Source: Dendrolimus kikuchii
Lineage: Eukaryota > Arthropoda > Insecta > Lepidoptera > Lasiocampidae
Direction of reading: 5' to 3'
Length of the DNA stretch: 64,000 nucleotides
Assembly (NCBI GenBank): GCA_019925095.2
Contig: CM034390.1
Span: forward strand, 3,149,501 to 3,213,500
A program made the position numbers and the translations under genes. Of the stretch, positions 12,570 through 24,617 are shown piece by piece; position 1 is the first letter of the stretch; every line of letters starts with the position of its first letter. Below the pieces are notes generated by a model. The model did no database searches and had not been told where the DNA came from. It worked only from the letters and a program-made list of their open reading frames with translations.

Positions 12570-12619
12570 CTATGCTCATACAGGTGGAGATGGAAATATT
12601 TTGAAGTTTTTCGTTAAAA

Positions 12620-12951
12620 TAATATTCTCTTAAGTTTTCGCGAATTGTATACATAATAAAACTACGTTTTAACGGTTTTGAGCGCAGTAATTTATTTGAT
12701 TTTTATTATTCCGACGTTCCGGCCACTTTCGGTTTCGGTAAATTAGATTAGGCTCCCATAGAGTAAATAATAACCATAAACAAACTTAAAACTAAATAAT
12801 TAAAATGAACAAGTTTGCGGTGGGCTAAATAAAACTTTAACAATACTCATTGACACTTAACATCATTGCCATCCGTGATCACGGCCACAAAAAGTGGCCG
12901 AAACGTCGGAATAAATTACTGCGCTTAAAACCGTTAAACGAAGTTTTATTA
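12620..12951 (+). mobile_element. Penelope-like element remnant, reversed orientation
   Basis: Same inverted ends as the copies at 48.5 and 50.8 kb, with internal sequence matching 48655-48785 in reverse complement and no nuclease coding. A degenerate 13-bp duplication TTTTTCG... (12607-12619 and 12952-12964, about 10/13 matches) flanks it, suggesting an older insertion. Confidence 0.7.
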
Positions 12952-13091
12952 TTTTTCGATAATAGTTCAAATTTCGTGTTTTAAACCTTTAATATATTCG
13001 ATTTTGAAGTGTGACGTCACGAAGTTTAGGACCCCTCCCACCCCTCGTCACATAATGCCACACTTCGTCAAACCCCTCCCTTAAGGTTTTT

Positions 13092-13318
13092 TTATAGCAG
13101 GAGATCAGCAGACAGGCAGACGGCCCACATGATGAAAAGCGGTTACCATCGCCTATGGACATTTGCAACGGCAAAGTTGCTACAAATGCGCTGCTGCTCT
13201 CTTAAGGGGAACTGGAACCTGGTCAATAATGCCGGAACACAACTCAAGGTTGTTATGGCGACATACTTTAGACCAGGGGTGGTAGCCATCCAGTCGGGCA
13301 AATACCCTACCACCTTGC
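13092..13318 (-). mobile_element. Retroposon A, 5'-truncated
   Basis: 3' two thirds of A, ending at CCCTACCACCTTGCAG. Confidence 0.8.
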
Positions 13319-14439
13319 AGGGTGTGATGTAATTTATGAATGGCCTCCTAGAGGTGTTACGAATGTGCTGCTAGCCTCGAAAAAATGTAATATCGCTTAT
13401 AATAGCGCCTGAGTATACATTCAATATTAAACGCGCTATCATTATTACCAAGCAACTTGGTGAGCCCAACCTTACATTGCATAAAATATGCAGCTATAAC
13501 ATCACCCCTGTCGTGTACGCTGGCGCTGGCGACACATGTTATCGCATAATTGATTAAATCAGTTATAATATATAGTTTGTCACGTATTGTCACTTGATTG
13601 ATTCTACATTTCTGGCCATTTGTCTGGTGTGTTTCGTAAAAAACTAGTTTCATATAAACACTTATGTTCACATTACAAATATGTGAATAACTTTTAACAC
13701 TTTTTTGTTTTCCAAAATAAGAAAAAATAAACTTTCTTGGCAGAATCATAAGCTTATCGCTCAAAGCGATGTTATCCAACCAAACTTACTTAAAGAAAAT
13801 TCTCAGCTAATCTAGAAATAGTGGAGCAGCAAGTGGGGAAGGGCTCGGGCGAACGAGATTGCCCAAGTCAATTATCTATTTTTTTATCTATTTACTATAT
13901 TGGATTCACAGTTTTTTCCTATTATTGCTAACTACTTATTTTAGAACGAGTAACCTTACACTTTGGGAAAGGTTGGCTTAGGTTGGATCGAGTTGGAAGT
14001 TTGGTAGGATCGTGATTTGGGGGTGGAATGGATTGGGGGTTGGGAGTGGGGTAGGTAAGGGTTTTCTTTTTATTTATTTATTATACTTTTACATTTTCTT
14101 CCTATACTACTTGTACAATTTTTCGTTTTTCTTAACTATGTGTTGTTACATATCTATATGTGTCATGTGCCAAAGTACAATTTCGTTCGTAAAGTTGTTA
14201 CATTTGTTTCCTAATATTTAACTCTCTGTCTGACTATTTAATTTTGACTAATTTCGTGTTCATTATAAGTCATAAGTAGTTACAATCCCATGTTTAGTAT
14301 TGTATTGTATGGGGAAGGGGGTTGTTACGGCAGACGGCTAATGTAATCTTAAACGCCAATAACGCGTTAATGTGCCCCCGGTGTTGCAAACACAATGAAA
14401 ATCTTGAGACGATCGCGCCCTTAACCACTTTTAAAGCTA
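13319..14439. other. No gene recognised
   Basis: A 140-codon - strand frame at 13357-13779 has no recognised domain, no clear start context and AT-driven composition. 13960-14060 is G-rich. Confidence 0.4.
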
Positions 14440-15240
14440 GAGTTCAGCAGACAGCCAGACAGTCCATCTAATGGAAAGCGGTTACCATCGTCTATGGACA
14501 TTTGTAACACCAAAGGAAAGAAAGAAGAAAGAAAGAGAAAACATTTATGTAGAACTACAGCACAAATCAGAATACAATACACAACATAAATAAATAAATG
14601 TACAATGTAACATGCATTAAAAAAAAAACCAAGCAAGTGTAGCTCTAAATTGGTCCTAGCTCAGCATGTTGCCGGTTAAGTTAACCAGCGCTGATCTTCC
14701 GCTAGGGCCATTCAAGTGACATACACAGACAGACACTGAAGCAAATAAAAAACAAAATGAAAAGAAAGTAAGTATAAAAGAGAAGCAAAAAGATAAAAAA
14801 TGTGCACAACAATTGTAAAAAAAAATTAAATACATATTATTTATACAGTTTGAGATAGTTATAACAGTAAGAGTTTAAAAGCAGCAATAGTAAGAAATAC
14901 ACGACACAACACATACAGGGTAGGTCAGGCACATCCTCCAAATGGGCGCCATTATATAGCACTGGTATCATGGACGAGATCAGATTGGCACATTTGATGG
15001 GCATACAAGAACTACAAGAAAGGTGCAACAAATGTGCTTCCACTCTCTAAAGAAGACTGAAGCCTTGCCACTAAAGCCGAAACACAACTCAAGGTTGTTA
15101 TGGCGGCATACTCTAGACCACGGGTGGTAGCCATCCAGTCGGGCAACCGCCCTACCACCTGGCTGTGGGTTGTTTTGTCGCCTCTTACGACAGGCCGCCC
15201 GGCCGCAGGAAATTGTATTCTTCTCCGTTCCTGCACGGAT
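14440..15240 (-). mobile_element. Retroposon A split by a 507-bp insertion
   Basis: The two parts, 14440-14516 and 15019-15240, join into one diverged A copy. The inserted DNA at 14517-15023 is flanked by AAAGG. Confidence 0.75.
14517..15023 (-). mobile_element. LINE-like insertion in A, 5-bp duplication AAAGG
   Basis: Non-coding 507 bp. On the - strand it ends in a CTTT-rich tail next to ATAAATGTTTTC, like the 3' UTR of jockey/CR1-type LINEs. AAAGG at 14512-14516 is repeated at 15019-15023. Confidence 0.55.
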
Positions 15241-15304
15241 AAAAATCTGCCTCCGGTGTTGCAAACACAATGAAAATCTTAAGGCGATCGCGCCCTTAAC
15301 CACT

Positions 15305-15520
15305 TATTTTTTTAAAGCAAGAGTTCAGCAGACACGCAGACACTCCATCTAATGGAAAGCGGTTACCATCGCCTATGGACATTTGTAACACCAAAGGTAC
15401 AACACATGTGCTTCCGCTCTCTAAGGAAGACTGAAACACTAAAGCCAGAACACAACTCAAGGATGTTATGGCGGCATACTCTAGACCCGGGGTGGTACCC
15501 ATCCAGACGGGCAACCGTTG
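15305..15520 (-). mobile_element. Retroposon A, diverged and truncated
   Basis: 3' two thirds of a sub-variant (CACTCCATCTAATGG, GTACAACACATGTGCTTCC) like the split copy at 14440-15240; the two may belong to one subfamily. Confidence 0.75.
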
Positions 15521-15755
15521 GATGCCCCGTCTTTCCTATCCTGCCATGACAATTCCACTGGCTGGCAATGGAATTGTCACTCATCGTACGTTGCGAGAAC
15601 GCTTATTATACGACTAAAGATTTTCTAGACGACCGCACCGAATGGGAATAATGCGATAGCTACCAAAATTCTTAAGTAATAATTACCAAGCTCAGTAATT
15701 ATTCATAAAAAAATATTTTGTGCAACTTAGTATTAGTCAAAACAGGGCTTGAAAA

Positions 15756-16068
15756 CGTTTTTTTTATTGCAGGAGATCAGCAGACAGGCAAACGGCCCAC
15801 TTGATGGAAAGCGGTTACCATCGCCTATGGACATTTGCAACAGTAAAGTTGCTACAAATGCGCTGCTGCTCTCTTAAGGGAAACTGGAACCTGGTCACTA
15901 ATGCCGGAACACCACTCAAGGTTGTTATGGCGGCATACTCTAGACCTCGGGTGGTAGCCATCCAGTCGGGCAAACGCCCTACTACCTGGCTGTGGGTTGT
16001 TAAGTCGCTTCTTACGACAGGCCGCCCGGCCGCAGGAAATTGTATTCTTTCTCCGTTCCTGCACGGAT
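15756..16068 (-). mobile_element. Retroposon A, full length
   Basis: Complete from the T-rich end at 15756 to CCTGCACGGAT at 16068. Confidence 0.87.
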
Positions 16069-16254
16069 AAATATCAAATACCTTTATAAATATAGGTAAT
16101 TATAATATAACGTTAAAAATCGTATGTATAACGTTATACGTATCGGTAATTATTACGTTATTTCAAGCGACATTGCCATTTTGAAGAATTGGCTTTATTA
16201 CGACTGCATGTTACAGAAACAATCACCAAACACAACAACAATCTTTTACGAGTG

Positions 16255-16560
16255 AAAGAGAGCGACGATGATAACAAATACAACAAATACAAATACAAAA
16301 TCTTTATTACATAGCCAACAACAACATTATTGTGTTACATACAAGTAAAAAGTACAAAAAGACAGAATTGTCAAAGAAACGCAAGCTGTGAAGTCAGGTG
16401 GTTGCCAAGACCCCGGACTAGGAACAAACCTGTGTTACAGTTAGCATTGGCAGCCATCCGACTGCAAGAAATTTCTTGTATTTAAAGGCTAATTTGTCAC
16501 ATACAGAGAAAATTCTGAATCCTAAACTAGTAAAACTGTAAAATATTAGGAATCAGATGA
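16255..16560 (-). mobile_element. LINE 3' UTR fragment
   Basis: On the - strand it ends GGCTATGTAATAAAGATTTT GTATTTG, a 3' end and tail style of lepidopteran LINEs; no coding left. Confidence 0.5.
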
Positions 16561-17213
16561 AATTATATTTATATTTTGTTATTTATTTAAGTGTCTGCAT
16601 AGTATAGGGTGTGTGTGTACGTGTGGGGTATATGTGTCTGTATGTGTGTGGGTGTGTGTGTACACATGGGTGTGAGTGTGTTACGATAATTACAGAGTGT
16701 ATGGTACCAAGAGTAGAGACCGCCAATCTAATCAAACAAATAGTGGGTACACGTATATTAAATATTAAATAAATACTTGCATCAAAATTGCTCATTCAGT
16801 AATAAGCCGTTCTGTATTGTCATAACTAAGGGAGTGGAACCATTTAATTAATTTATTCTTTACTTCATACCTTTTGAGCGAATATATTTTTAAATGTCTG
16901 TTAATTTTATTGTAGAGATAGCCGTGTAAGAACTTGAACAGAACGTGTAACAAAACATAGTTATAACGCTAAAATTACCGTTAAAAAGTTGTATTAACTT
17001 TATATTTTTTTACCGGAAAAATGGCTAGAAATAACGACAAGTTTTAATAATGATATTAATTTTTACCGTTATCTGAAATTAACATAAATAACTATACCAC
17101 ATTTTTACCGGTATTTCAAGCTCTGGTTTAAAATACATTAAAAAAAGGTCGACGAATGTTTATACATAAAAATAATGAAATAAAGATAAGTGGTTTTTGT
17201 GGTGGTGATTTTT

Positions 17214-17518
17214 ATCCGTGCAGGAACGGAGAAAGAATACAATTTCCTACGGCCGGGCGGCCTGTCGTAAGAGGCGCCAAAACAACCCACAGCCAGGTGG
17301 TAGGGCATTTGACCGACTGGATGGCTACCACCCCTGGTCTAATGTATGTCGCCAAAACAACCTTCGAGTTGTATTCCGGCATTAGTTACCAGGTTCCAGT
17401 TTCTCTTAAGAGAGCAGCAGCGAATTTTAGCACCTTTGGTGTTGCAAATGTCCATAGGCGATGGTAACCGCTTTCCATCAAGTGGGCCATCTGCCTGGCT
17501 GCTGATCTAAAATAAAAA
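17214..17518 (+). mobile_element. Retroposon A, full length
   Basis: From ATCCGTGCAGGAACGG to an AAAATAAAAAAAAA tail; the 3' GCAATAAA is mutated. Confidence 0.85.
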
Positions 17519-17663
17519 AAAAGTGGCTGGGTAGTTTGTGGGGCCACTTCTTCTGCTTTAACAGTGACTAAAATTGCATTGAAGGCGGTGGTGAATTCAT
17601 GAGTTTCAATAAGTAAACTCTATGGATTCTATTTTGAAATAAATACATTCATTTTCATTTTTT
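17519..17663 (+). mobile_element. LINE 3' UTR fragment, diverged
   Basis: GGGGCCACTTCTTCTGCTTT to TTGAAATAAATACATTCATT. Confidence 0.45.
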
Positions 17664-18479
17664 CTAACCGTTTCACGCCGATATTCTCTGAGAGCATGGT
17701 AACATACCGACGAAGCCGGCCCTAAGAGCTGTCTGTATTCAAGATAACGATTCCAGCATGGCTGTATGTATCACGTCAGGGTATTATTAAAACTGTCACA
17801 CTTCCGTAACACATGTCCTTATATCCCATCAGAAACGCCTACGAAATTAGCGTACACTTACGAAGAGCGTATAATGATATTATCACTCAACATGTTTGCA
17901 TAGTCGTTTACCAAACTAGCTGTTTTGCGTGTGCTCTTGTTATAACTATGCGAATTTATAATATCCGAAGCGTGCACAATGCGGAAATACAACTTGATCA
18001 ACGTGTGTTGTGTAAACTAGAGACTGAAATAGCAGCACACCGGGTATTTGTCTAGATCTCATTGCCAGAGTAGTTCAATGATTAAATATATTAATATGAA
18101 TATATTGCTCTAAATGTGGATTGCGGTTGTCCTGTTAGATTACGCTTCCTGGTTATTATCATAACTGCAGTCACTCGTGGACTATAGACTAATGAGCTAC
18201 GGTGGCAAAGAAGTAGTTTATATCGATCGAGAACACACGTAAACATTTTAGAAAAAAATCGGCCAAGTGCCTGTCATACTCAGGCTTCAACTCAGATAAT
18301 ATTAAAGTTACTGACTGTGGTTTTTAAAAATAACGCCGTTATCGAATAACAACATTAGTGTATATACTACGTTATCTGTCCATATTTCACGTCGCATTAA
18401 ATCCATAACTATATCTGCATGAAACGATCGATTACTATAACATTATCCCAGATCAAGCAGTAGCGTTAAACTACTTAAT
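17664..18479. other. No gene recognised
   Basis: An 80-codon + frame (17813-18055) has no known motif; otherwise featureless. Confidence 0.4.
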
Positions 18480-18748
18480 TGGTAAAGAATACGAATTCCT
18501 GCGGCCGGGCAGCTTGTCGTAAGAGCTATGAAACAGCCTTGAAGTAGTCCAATGGACCATATGGAGGATGGCTATCACCCCTGATCTAGACCATGCCGCC
18601 ATAACAACCTTGGGTCGTGTTCCGGCATTAGCCGCGCCTTCGACGTCGGCAGCACCTTTGGTATTGTAAATGTCCATAGGCGACGGTAACCACTTGTCAT
18701 CAGATGGGTCGTCAGCCTGTTTGCACTGCTCTAGCAATAAAAAAATAA
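18480..18748 (+). mobile_element. Retroposon A, old diverged copy
   Basis: Keeps GAATTCCTGCGGCCGGGC, GCCGCCATAACAACCTTGGG and GGCGACGGTAACCACTT, with deletions and an AATAAAAAAAT tail. Confidence 0.7.
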
Positions 18749-18831
18749 TAATCATTGATTGCCACATACCGAATCCTTGAAATGCGTTATCTGCTGACAA
18801 TTACTCACAACGCTGCTATACAGCTTTTTTT

Positions 18832-19078
18832 TAAACATACATACATACATAACTTCACGCCAGTTCCCTTGCGGGGTAGGCACGAACAACAGAGTGCCAT
18901 TTAGGCTTATTCTTACACACCTCACTTGCCTCTTTGACATTCATAACTCTTGTCATGGACGCTCGTCTGTTCTTCAGGCTCCTGACATCACCTTCTGCTA
19001 GTACACGACCAATTTGATCATGGAAGGTGTGTCGTGGCCTTCCACGACTTCTGCATCCATCCACTTTTGCATTGTATA
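18832..19078 (-). mobile_element. RTE-type LINE fragment B
   Basis: Codes MDGCRSRGRPRHTFHDQI to YPARELA on the - strand, with a TACA-repeat 3' end at the left. Confidence 0.85.
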
Positions 19079-19122
19079 TTTTAAAGTATCATACTTTTTT
19101 TTAAAGTATCATAATATTCATT

Positions 19123-19236
19123 TCACGCCGGCAGTAAGATTGTTAGTGGTGCTGTAAATGTCCACAAGCAACAGTAACTACTTTTCACCAGGTTGGCCGT
19201 TAGACTATTTATTCTAACTCAGCAATAAAAATTATG
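19123..19236 (+). mobile_element. Retroposon A-like 3' fragment, diverged
   Basis: TGTAAATGTCCACAAGCAAC...CAGGTTGGCCGTTAGAC, then CAGCAATAAAAA. Confidence 0.55.
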
Positions 19237-19314
19237 GCGCAAACTAGAGAAGGCCTACGTACAGGAGTGAAAAGTCCACAACCCTATATTTTACTTCTGA
19301 CAGGTTGATCATTG

Positions 19315-19438
19315 TTATGTTGAACAAGAGTTATGAATGACAAAGAAGCAAGTGAGGTGTGTAAGAATGGGCCTAAATGGCGCTGTGTTGTTCGTGCCTA
19401 CCCCGCAAGGGAACTGGCGTGAAGTTATGTATGTACGT
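19315..19438 (+). mobile_element. RTE-type LINE fragment B, 13-bp TSD
   Basis: Last ~105 bp of B. TSD AGGTTGATCATTG at 19302-19314 and 19439-19451. Confidence 0.88.
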
Positions 19439-20109
19439 AGGTTGATCATTGATCAATTACTAATACCTTAAAGCGTTAGCGATTCTATTTTATATAAAAA
19501 TCGAGTTTCTTTGTAAATAATTTTTAATTAACTTATTGCACCTTTATCATTAGTTAAATATACTGTATTGCGTAACAAATGAGCCATATAAACCACATAT
19601 TTAAACTTAAAATTGGAATAAAAGCAAAATAACTATCTAAATAAATACCGTGTTATTCATTCAAAACTATTAATTACGATTGCATTTAGCTATAATGATG
19701 ATAGTCTGTGCATTAGACGACTCAACAGGCGGTGACTATTAACGTCGCCTGGAACAATGAAGTATGGCACTTGCGTCATTTATAGCAGATGAAATTTAGT
19801 ATAAAAAAACGCGCAACTCGATAGGCGTACAAACGTCAAAAGTAAAATAAATGGTTGGACAGAGTATAATAAGACTACATGAGGACACATATTATACAAT
19901 ATTCATTTAATGACGCATTGCGCAGTTAACAAAGCACAATATAAAGGCACTTATCGACCCATTTGATCGGTCAACGACACTTCATTCATGTCGGCCCTAA
20001 ATTGACTATCTTATCATTGGCTTCCCTTTCACACATTTAATTAGATGTAGCCACGATATCGCACTTGTATTACATTTTTATGGAGACAATGCACGTTTGT
20101 CTAGTATTG

Positions 20110-20400
20110 CCATGGAAAAATAATAATACTTCTTCTATGGTACCGGAATGTGTCGAACAGCCCAACATTCTACAGCTCTTATGGCAAATCCTTCACAGTC
20201 CAAGCAGTTCGTCTTTGGAACGCGCTGCCAGTTAATATAAAGCTAGCCAAATCACTGCCTAGTTTCAATAGACTTGTGAAGGATTATTATAGCTCAAATT
20301 AAGGATACAACAGTTATTGTCATATTTTTGTAGATTATATTTATTTCAGTGTATTTTATAATACTTTATTTACATATATCGTATTACTATATAGATATAT

Positions 20401-20492
<92 letters not shown>

Positions 20493-20745
20493 TATTAGTA
20501 TAATTTAATATAAGTATTATTTTTATTAATGTATTTATATTATATGATGTATGTATATATTTATAAGATACTGATTCGCTAGTGAGAATAATGCAACATA
20601 CCTCTGTTCTTATCAAATTTTTTGTCCATCCAAAGGTTGTCTGGAAGAAATCGCTAATAGCGATAAGACCGCCTATTGTATTGTAAAATTCTATTTCTGT
20701 TAACTGTATCTTTAAAACACAATAAAGCATATTCATTCATTCATT
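20110..20745 (+). mobile_element. LINE 3' end (jockey/CR1-like), interrupted by (TA)n
   Basis: SYGKSFTVQAVRLWNALPVN then NIKLAKSLPSFNRLVKDYYSSN and a stop (about 20165-20302) is a typical non-LTR C-terminus. The downstream part (20560-20745), with GCTAATAGCGATAAGACCGC and an AATAAA near the end, resembles the 3' UTR common to lepidopteran LINEs. Between them is a long TA repeat. Whether both parts are one insertion is inferred. Confidence 0.65.
20404..20488. repeat. (TA)n microsatellite
   Basis: About 42 TA units inside the LINE 3' region at 20110-20745. Confidence 0.97.
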
Positions 20746-20937
20746 TCTTGGAACTTTTATATTACAGAATTAGATTCATATGAGCACTTCAAACAGACTT
20801 ACATATACATATAAACGCAGATATACATACAAAGAAAGTCACACAAAATTTAATGATATATATTTAGTTAATTCTAAGAAGACTTCTTTGTACACTACGA
20901 AAATATAAAAATACTTAGATCTTTGTTTTTTTATTTT

Positions 20938-21226
20938 ATTTATAATAATAGCAGCCCATAAATGTCCCACTGCTGGGCTCGGGCCTCCCACTATAGGGGA
21001 ACGGACAGTATACCCCCGCCACGCTTGTCCAAGGCGCAGGTTTGACACATCGGTTATCTCGATGTGCAGGTTGCATCACGATGTTTTCCTTCACCGTTTT
21101 AAGCACGTGGTAATTGTAACAATATGCACTAGCGTAATCGCTAGCGCACGCGTCCCAAGCCCAAAGGGCGCGGGTTCGATCCTGGCTGGAACGCATGCAC
21201 CGCTTAGACAGTTTCCTGACCTAATT
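20938..21226 (-). mobile_element. tRNA-derived SINE D with inverted 5' head
   Basis: The body lies on the - strand (20938-21127, from the tail TAATAATAGCAGCCC to CAATATGCACT), but the tRNA-like head (21128-21226, GGGTTCGATCCTGGC) lies on the + strand. The breakpoint splits the consensus CTAA/TGTGCATATTG without loss. A T-rich 11-bp direct repeat flanks it. Confidence 0.82.
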
Positions 21227-21260
21227 TTTTTTATTTAGTTGCATCTAAATAAATATAACG

Positions 21261-21650
21261 CGGTATTACGAACGCGGACCGCGTTCGTAATACCGAAGTA
21301 AGAAAAAGAGTTGGTCTGAAAGAGTGTCGGGGTGAAGGTAAGGAAAGGAATGCTCCGGTGGTTCGGGCATGTGGAAATAATGAATGATGAAAGAATGACT
21401 AAACAGATATACAATGCAAAAGTGGATGGATGCAGAAGTTGTGGAAGGCCACGACACACCTTCCATGATCAAATTGATCGTGTACTAGCGGAGGGTGATG
21501 TCAGGCGCCTTAAGAACAGACGAGTGTGCATGACAAGAGTTATGAATGTCAAAGAAGCAAGTGAGGTGTGTAAGAATGGACCTAAATGGCGCTCTGTTGT
21601 TCGTGCCTACCCCGCAAGGGAACTGGCGTGAAGTTATGTATGTATGTATG
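21261..21650 (+). mobile_element. RTE-type LINE fragment B, 15-bp TSD, hairpin 5' end
   Basis: Codes VRKGMLRWFGHVEIMNDERM to YPARELA. Perfect TSD TAAATAAATATAACG (21246-21260 and 21651-21665). The first 35 bp (21261-21295) are a perfect 17+1+17 palindrome made from the element's own CGGTATTACGAACGCGG. Confidence 0.92.
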
Positions 21651-21979
21651 TAAATAAATATAACGTATCTATTTAAAGATAAAATTGTACTATTATAAGT
21701 TAAAATTGTACCTTTGAAAAGTAATGAAGAAATAAAGTAGCTGACTCGGGTAACCTCGTTCGCCCGGGCTAAAGCAACACTTATAAAAAAAAAGTGCCAA
21801 TTTTCTTCTATTTTTTTTCTTTTGAATAAAATGAAAAACAGTCTCGTAAATTTTACACCACATTCCTATATCCACGCGGGACTTGTTGTTCTCGAAATAA
21901 TCCGCTGTGATACACAGACATCGGAGTGAGATCTTGAGGATTCTTTTTTACCTTTAGGTACAGAAACTTATAATTGAAA

Positions 21980-22406
21980 TCTATATATACAAAAATCAAT
22001 TGCTGCTCGTTAGTCTCTCTAAAACTCGAGAACGGCCGAACAGATTTGGGTGATTTTGGTTTGAATTATTTGTGGAAGTCCAGGGAAGGTTTAAAAGGTG
22101 AGTAAATATGAAAAAAATGCTTGGAACAATGTCACTTTCCCTTAGAAACTATTCCTACCTATCAAACATTTGATGTTCGTCCCGTGTCGTTTAAAAATCA
22201 ATTAAAATTAAAAGTCGTTCAGAAATCAAATTAAATTTAGAAGTGAAGTTTTTTTTCAATGTTTTTGGTTTTGAATGTCAAACGTTTGATGTTCGTTCCG
22301 GTTAAGTTTTGACCACATTTTTTACAAAGTTGAAACATTCTGCAATTCATTCAGCTTTTTTATTTATTGATTCTGAGCCGATACGAAGTTTGCCAGGTCA
22401 GTTAGT
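21980..22406 (+). mobile_element. Helitron-like non-autonomous element F
   Basis: Starts A/TCTATATATAC, ends ...GGTCAGTTAG/T. Non-coding. Helitrons start TC, end CTRR and insert between A and T without TSD; the three F copies fit this, though this copy has GTTAG at the end. Confidence 0.6.
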
Positions 22407-23027
22407 TGTTTATAAAAAAAACTAACGCAATACATGGTAAGTCAAATAAAGCAAGATTACCAAACATTCGACCAATCATGTGCAAGTAGTATCTACATAT
22501 TATATTTCATCAAATAATGTTTTCATTCCATTAAATATGGTATCTTTTAACCACAATGCGGGCAGACTCATCCAGCGCATGTCAATGAACCACCAGAATT
22601 AAATCAGGTGTTGGTGTAAACCAGTTAATTTGTCATATGATCGTCGCGTGCGCATATCTGCTTTGTAAACAGTGCGGAGTGCGCGGGCGCCGCTTCTGAC
22701 CCCGCGATAGCTGCCTGATAACACTCCAGTTAGGTCGTCCAATACATAAAAACACCTATTACCAACAACAACACGCATTATTACGTGTCAATTTATACTG
22801 GTGACTCGAAGCACTTCTATCTTTACAGGACCATTTTAAAATGGTATCAGCTACCGAATGGTTTGCAATAAACTAGGGGTCTATAAATAGTGATGCTGTT
22901 ATTGCTTTAATTATTGACCGGTTTTGAAGTGTCATTTACTGTGAAATTATTTTTTTAAGGTGTGTTCATGTTAGGATCGCTACTTGAGTGAAATATGTCC
23001 AATTAATAATTTTATACTCGTCTGTAC
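22407..23027. other. Sequence between two Helitron-like copies, no gene
   Basis: A GC-rich patch at 22640-22735 (GTGCGCGGGCGCCGCTTCTG); no open frame. Confidence 0.4.
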
Positions 23028-23420
23028 TCTATATATCAATTGCTGTTCGTTAGTGTCGCTAAAACTCAAGAACGGCTGGACTGATTTGGCTAATTTTGGT
23101 TTTGAATTATTTGTGGAAGTCCAGGGAAGGTTTAAAAGGTGAGCAAATATGAAAAAAATGCTTGGAATATAGTAAAAACAATAATTTCGCTTTCCCTTAG
23201 AAACTATTCCTACCTGTCAAACATTTGATGTTCGTCACGTCGTTTAGAAATCAGTTACATTTAAAAGTCGGTCAGAAATAAAATAAAATTTAAGTGAAGT
23301 TTTTGTTTCGTTTTTTTTGGTTCGGATGTCAAACGTTTGATGTTCGCCCCGTCGTTCAGAAATCAACGTTTTTTTATTTATTGATTCTGAGGCGGCACGA
23401 AGTTTGCCGGGCCAGCTAGT
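23028..23420 (+). mobile_element. Helitron-like element F, second copy
   Basis: TCTATATATCAATTGCTGTT to GCCGGGCCAGCTAGT; same strand as the copy 620 bp to the left. Confidence 0.65.
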
Positions 23421-23991
23421 TTAACAATATTAATCGCATACTTATTTACAATTATGACAGCAAGTTACGGTCTTACTCTCGCTAAATTATACACATATTT
23501 GATCAGTATGATTGAATTTCACACTATGTCTTCATGCCGGGCGGGATTATGTCGCGCACACGACCATAACTTTACTTCAATATCAAATGTCAAATGTCAA
23601 CTTGACAATACACACAAGAGAATCGTTACTGTTACATTTATTTAGTTGCATAGTTTGTTTCTTTTTAAGGTTAATAATTAATTTTATGTACCCTCTTATT
23701 TCTAAACGATACAATCGGTCATTTCCTTAATTGAATAATGTTATATTTTTATTTATTCAGTGATTAGCGTCTGTTTTGCATAGAGTACCTACTTCTCTAT
23801 AATAATTTACCATAATTTTATGTAGCAATATTTATCCCTAATACGATGTGGTAATTTATAATTAAAAATCTCTCTTGTATATAGACGGTATTCACTACAT
23901 TTTATTTTCATGTGGGAAGACGCGATGGGTTTTTTTACTGTGTTCAATTTATTTTATTACATGAAAATCTTTAAATATAATATTTTATATA

Positions 23992-24063
23992 TAACATACA
24001 TACATAACTTCACACCAGTTCCCTTGCGGGGTAGGCACGAACAACAGAGCGCCATTTAGGCCC
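23992..24063 (-). mobile_element. RTE-type LINE fragment B, 72 bp, 12-bp TSD
   Basis: Only the last ~60 bp of B. TSD ATATTTTATATA at 23980-23991 and 24064-24075. Confidence 0.85.
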
Positions 24064-24357
24064 ATATTTTATATAATGTGTTATATAAAATGTCCAAACA
24101 ATAATGTAATAAATTCTTGTCATTCGTAACCTATTTAATTAAAATGGTTTATCAATGACTTCAATCCGCTATCGGTGGTCCCAATTTGCCAAGTTTCTTA
24201 TACTGTAAAATTGTTGAAGGGATGGCGGCATTATAAAAATGTAAGGTTCTTCGATTATAAGTATTGTGACTGGTTGCTGTTCTTTTATTACTATAAACCC
24301 TTCTGAGTTGTTGCAAGTATTACATCACATCAATTTTGAATACTAACTCCAACAACT

Positions 24358-24552
24358 TCATGAGTTCAACAGACAGGTAGACGGCCCACCTGATGGAAAG
24401 CGGTTACCATCGCCTATGATCATTTGCAACACCAAAGGTGCTATAGATGCGCTGCTGCTTTCTTAGGGGAGACTGGAACCCGGTCACTAATGCCGGAACA
24501 CAACTCAAGGTTGTTATGGCGGCATACCCTAGACCAGGGGTGGTAGCCATCG
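24358..24552 (-). mobile_element. Retroposon A, partial
   Basis: 3' two thirds, ending at GGTGGTAGCCATC. It faces another partial copy of opposite strand at 24618-24765. Confidence 0.78.
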
Positions 24553-24617
24553 CATCAGCACCTTTTACAACTATGCCAAAATTGCTTCCACATGAATTAT
24601 TCCCCTATTTTCCTTCC

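Noticed and set aside
13357..13779. 140-codon - strand ORF as a gene
   Set aside because: AT-driven composition, no recognised motif, no splice or promoter signal.
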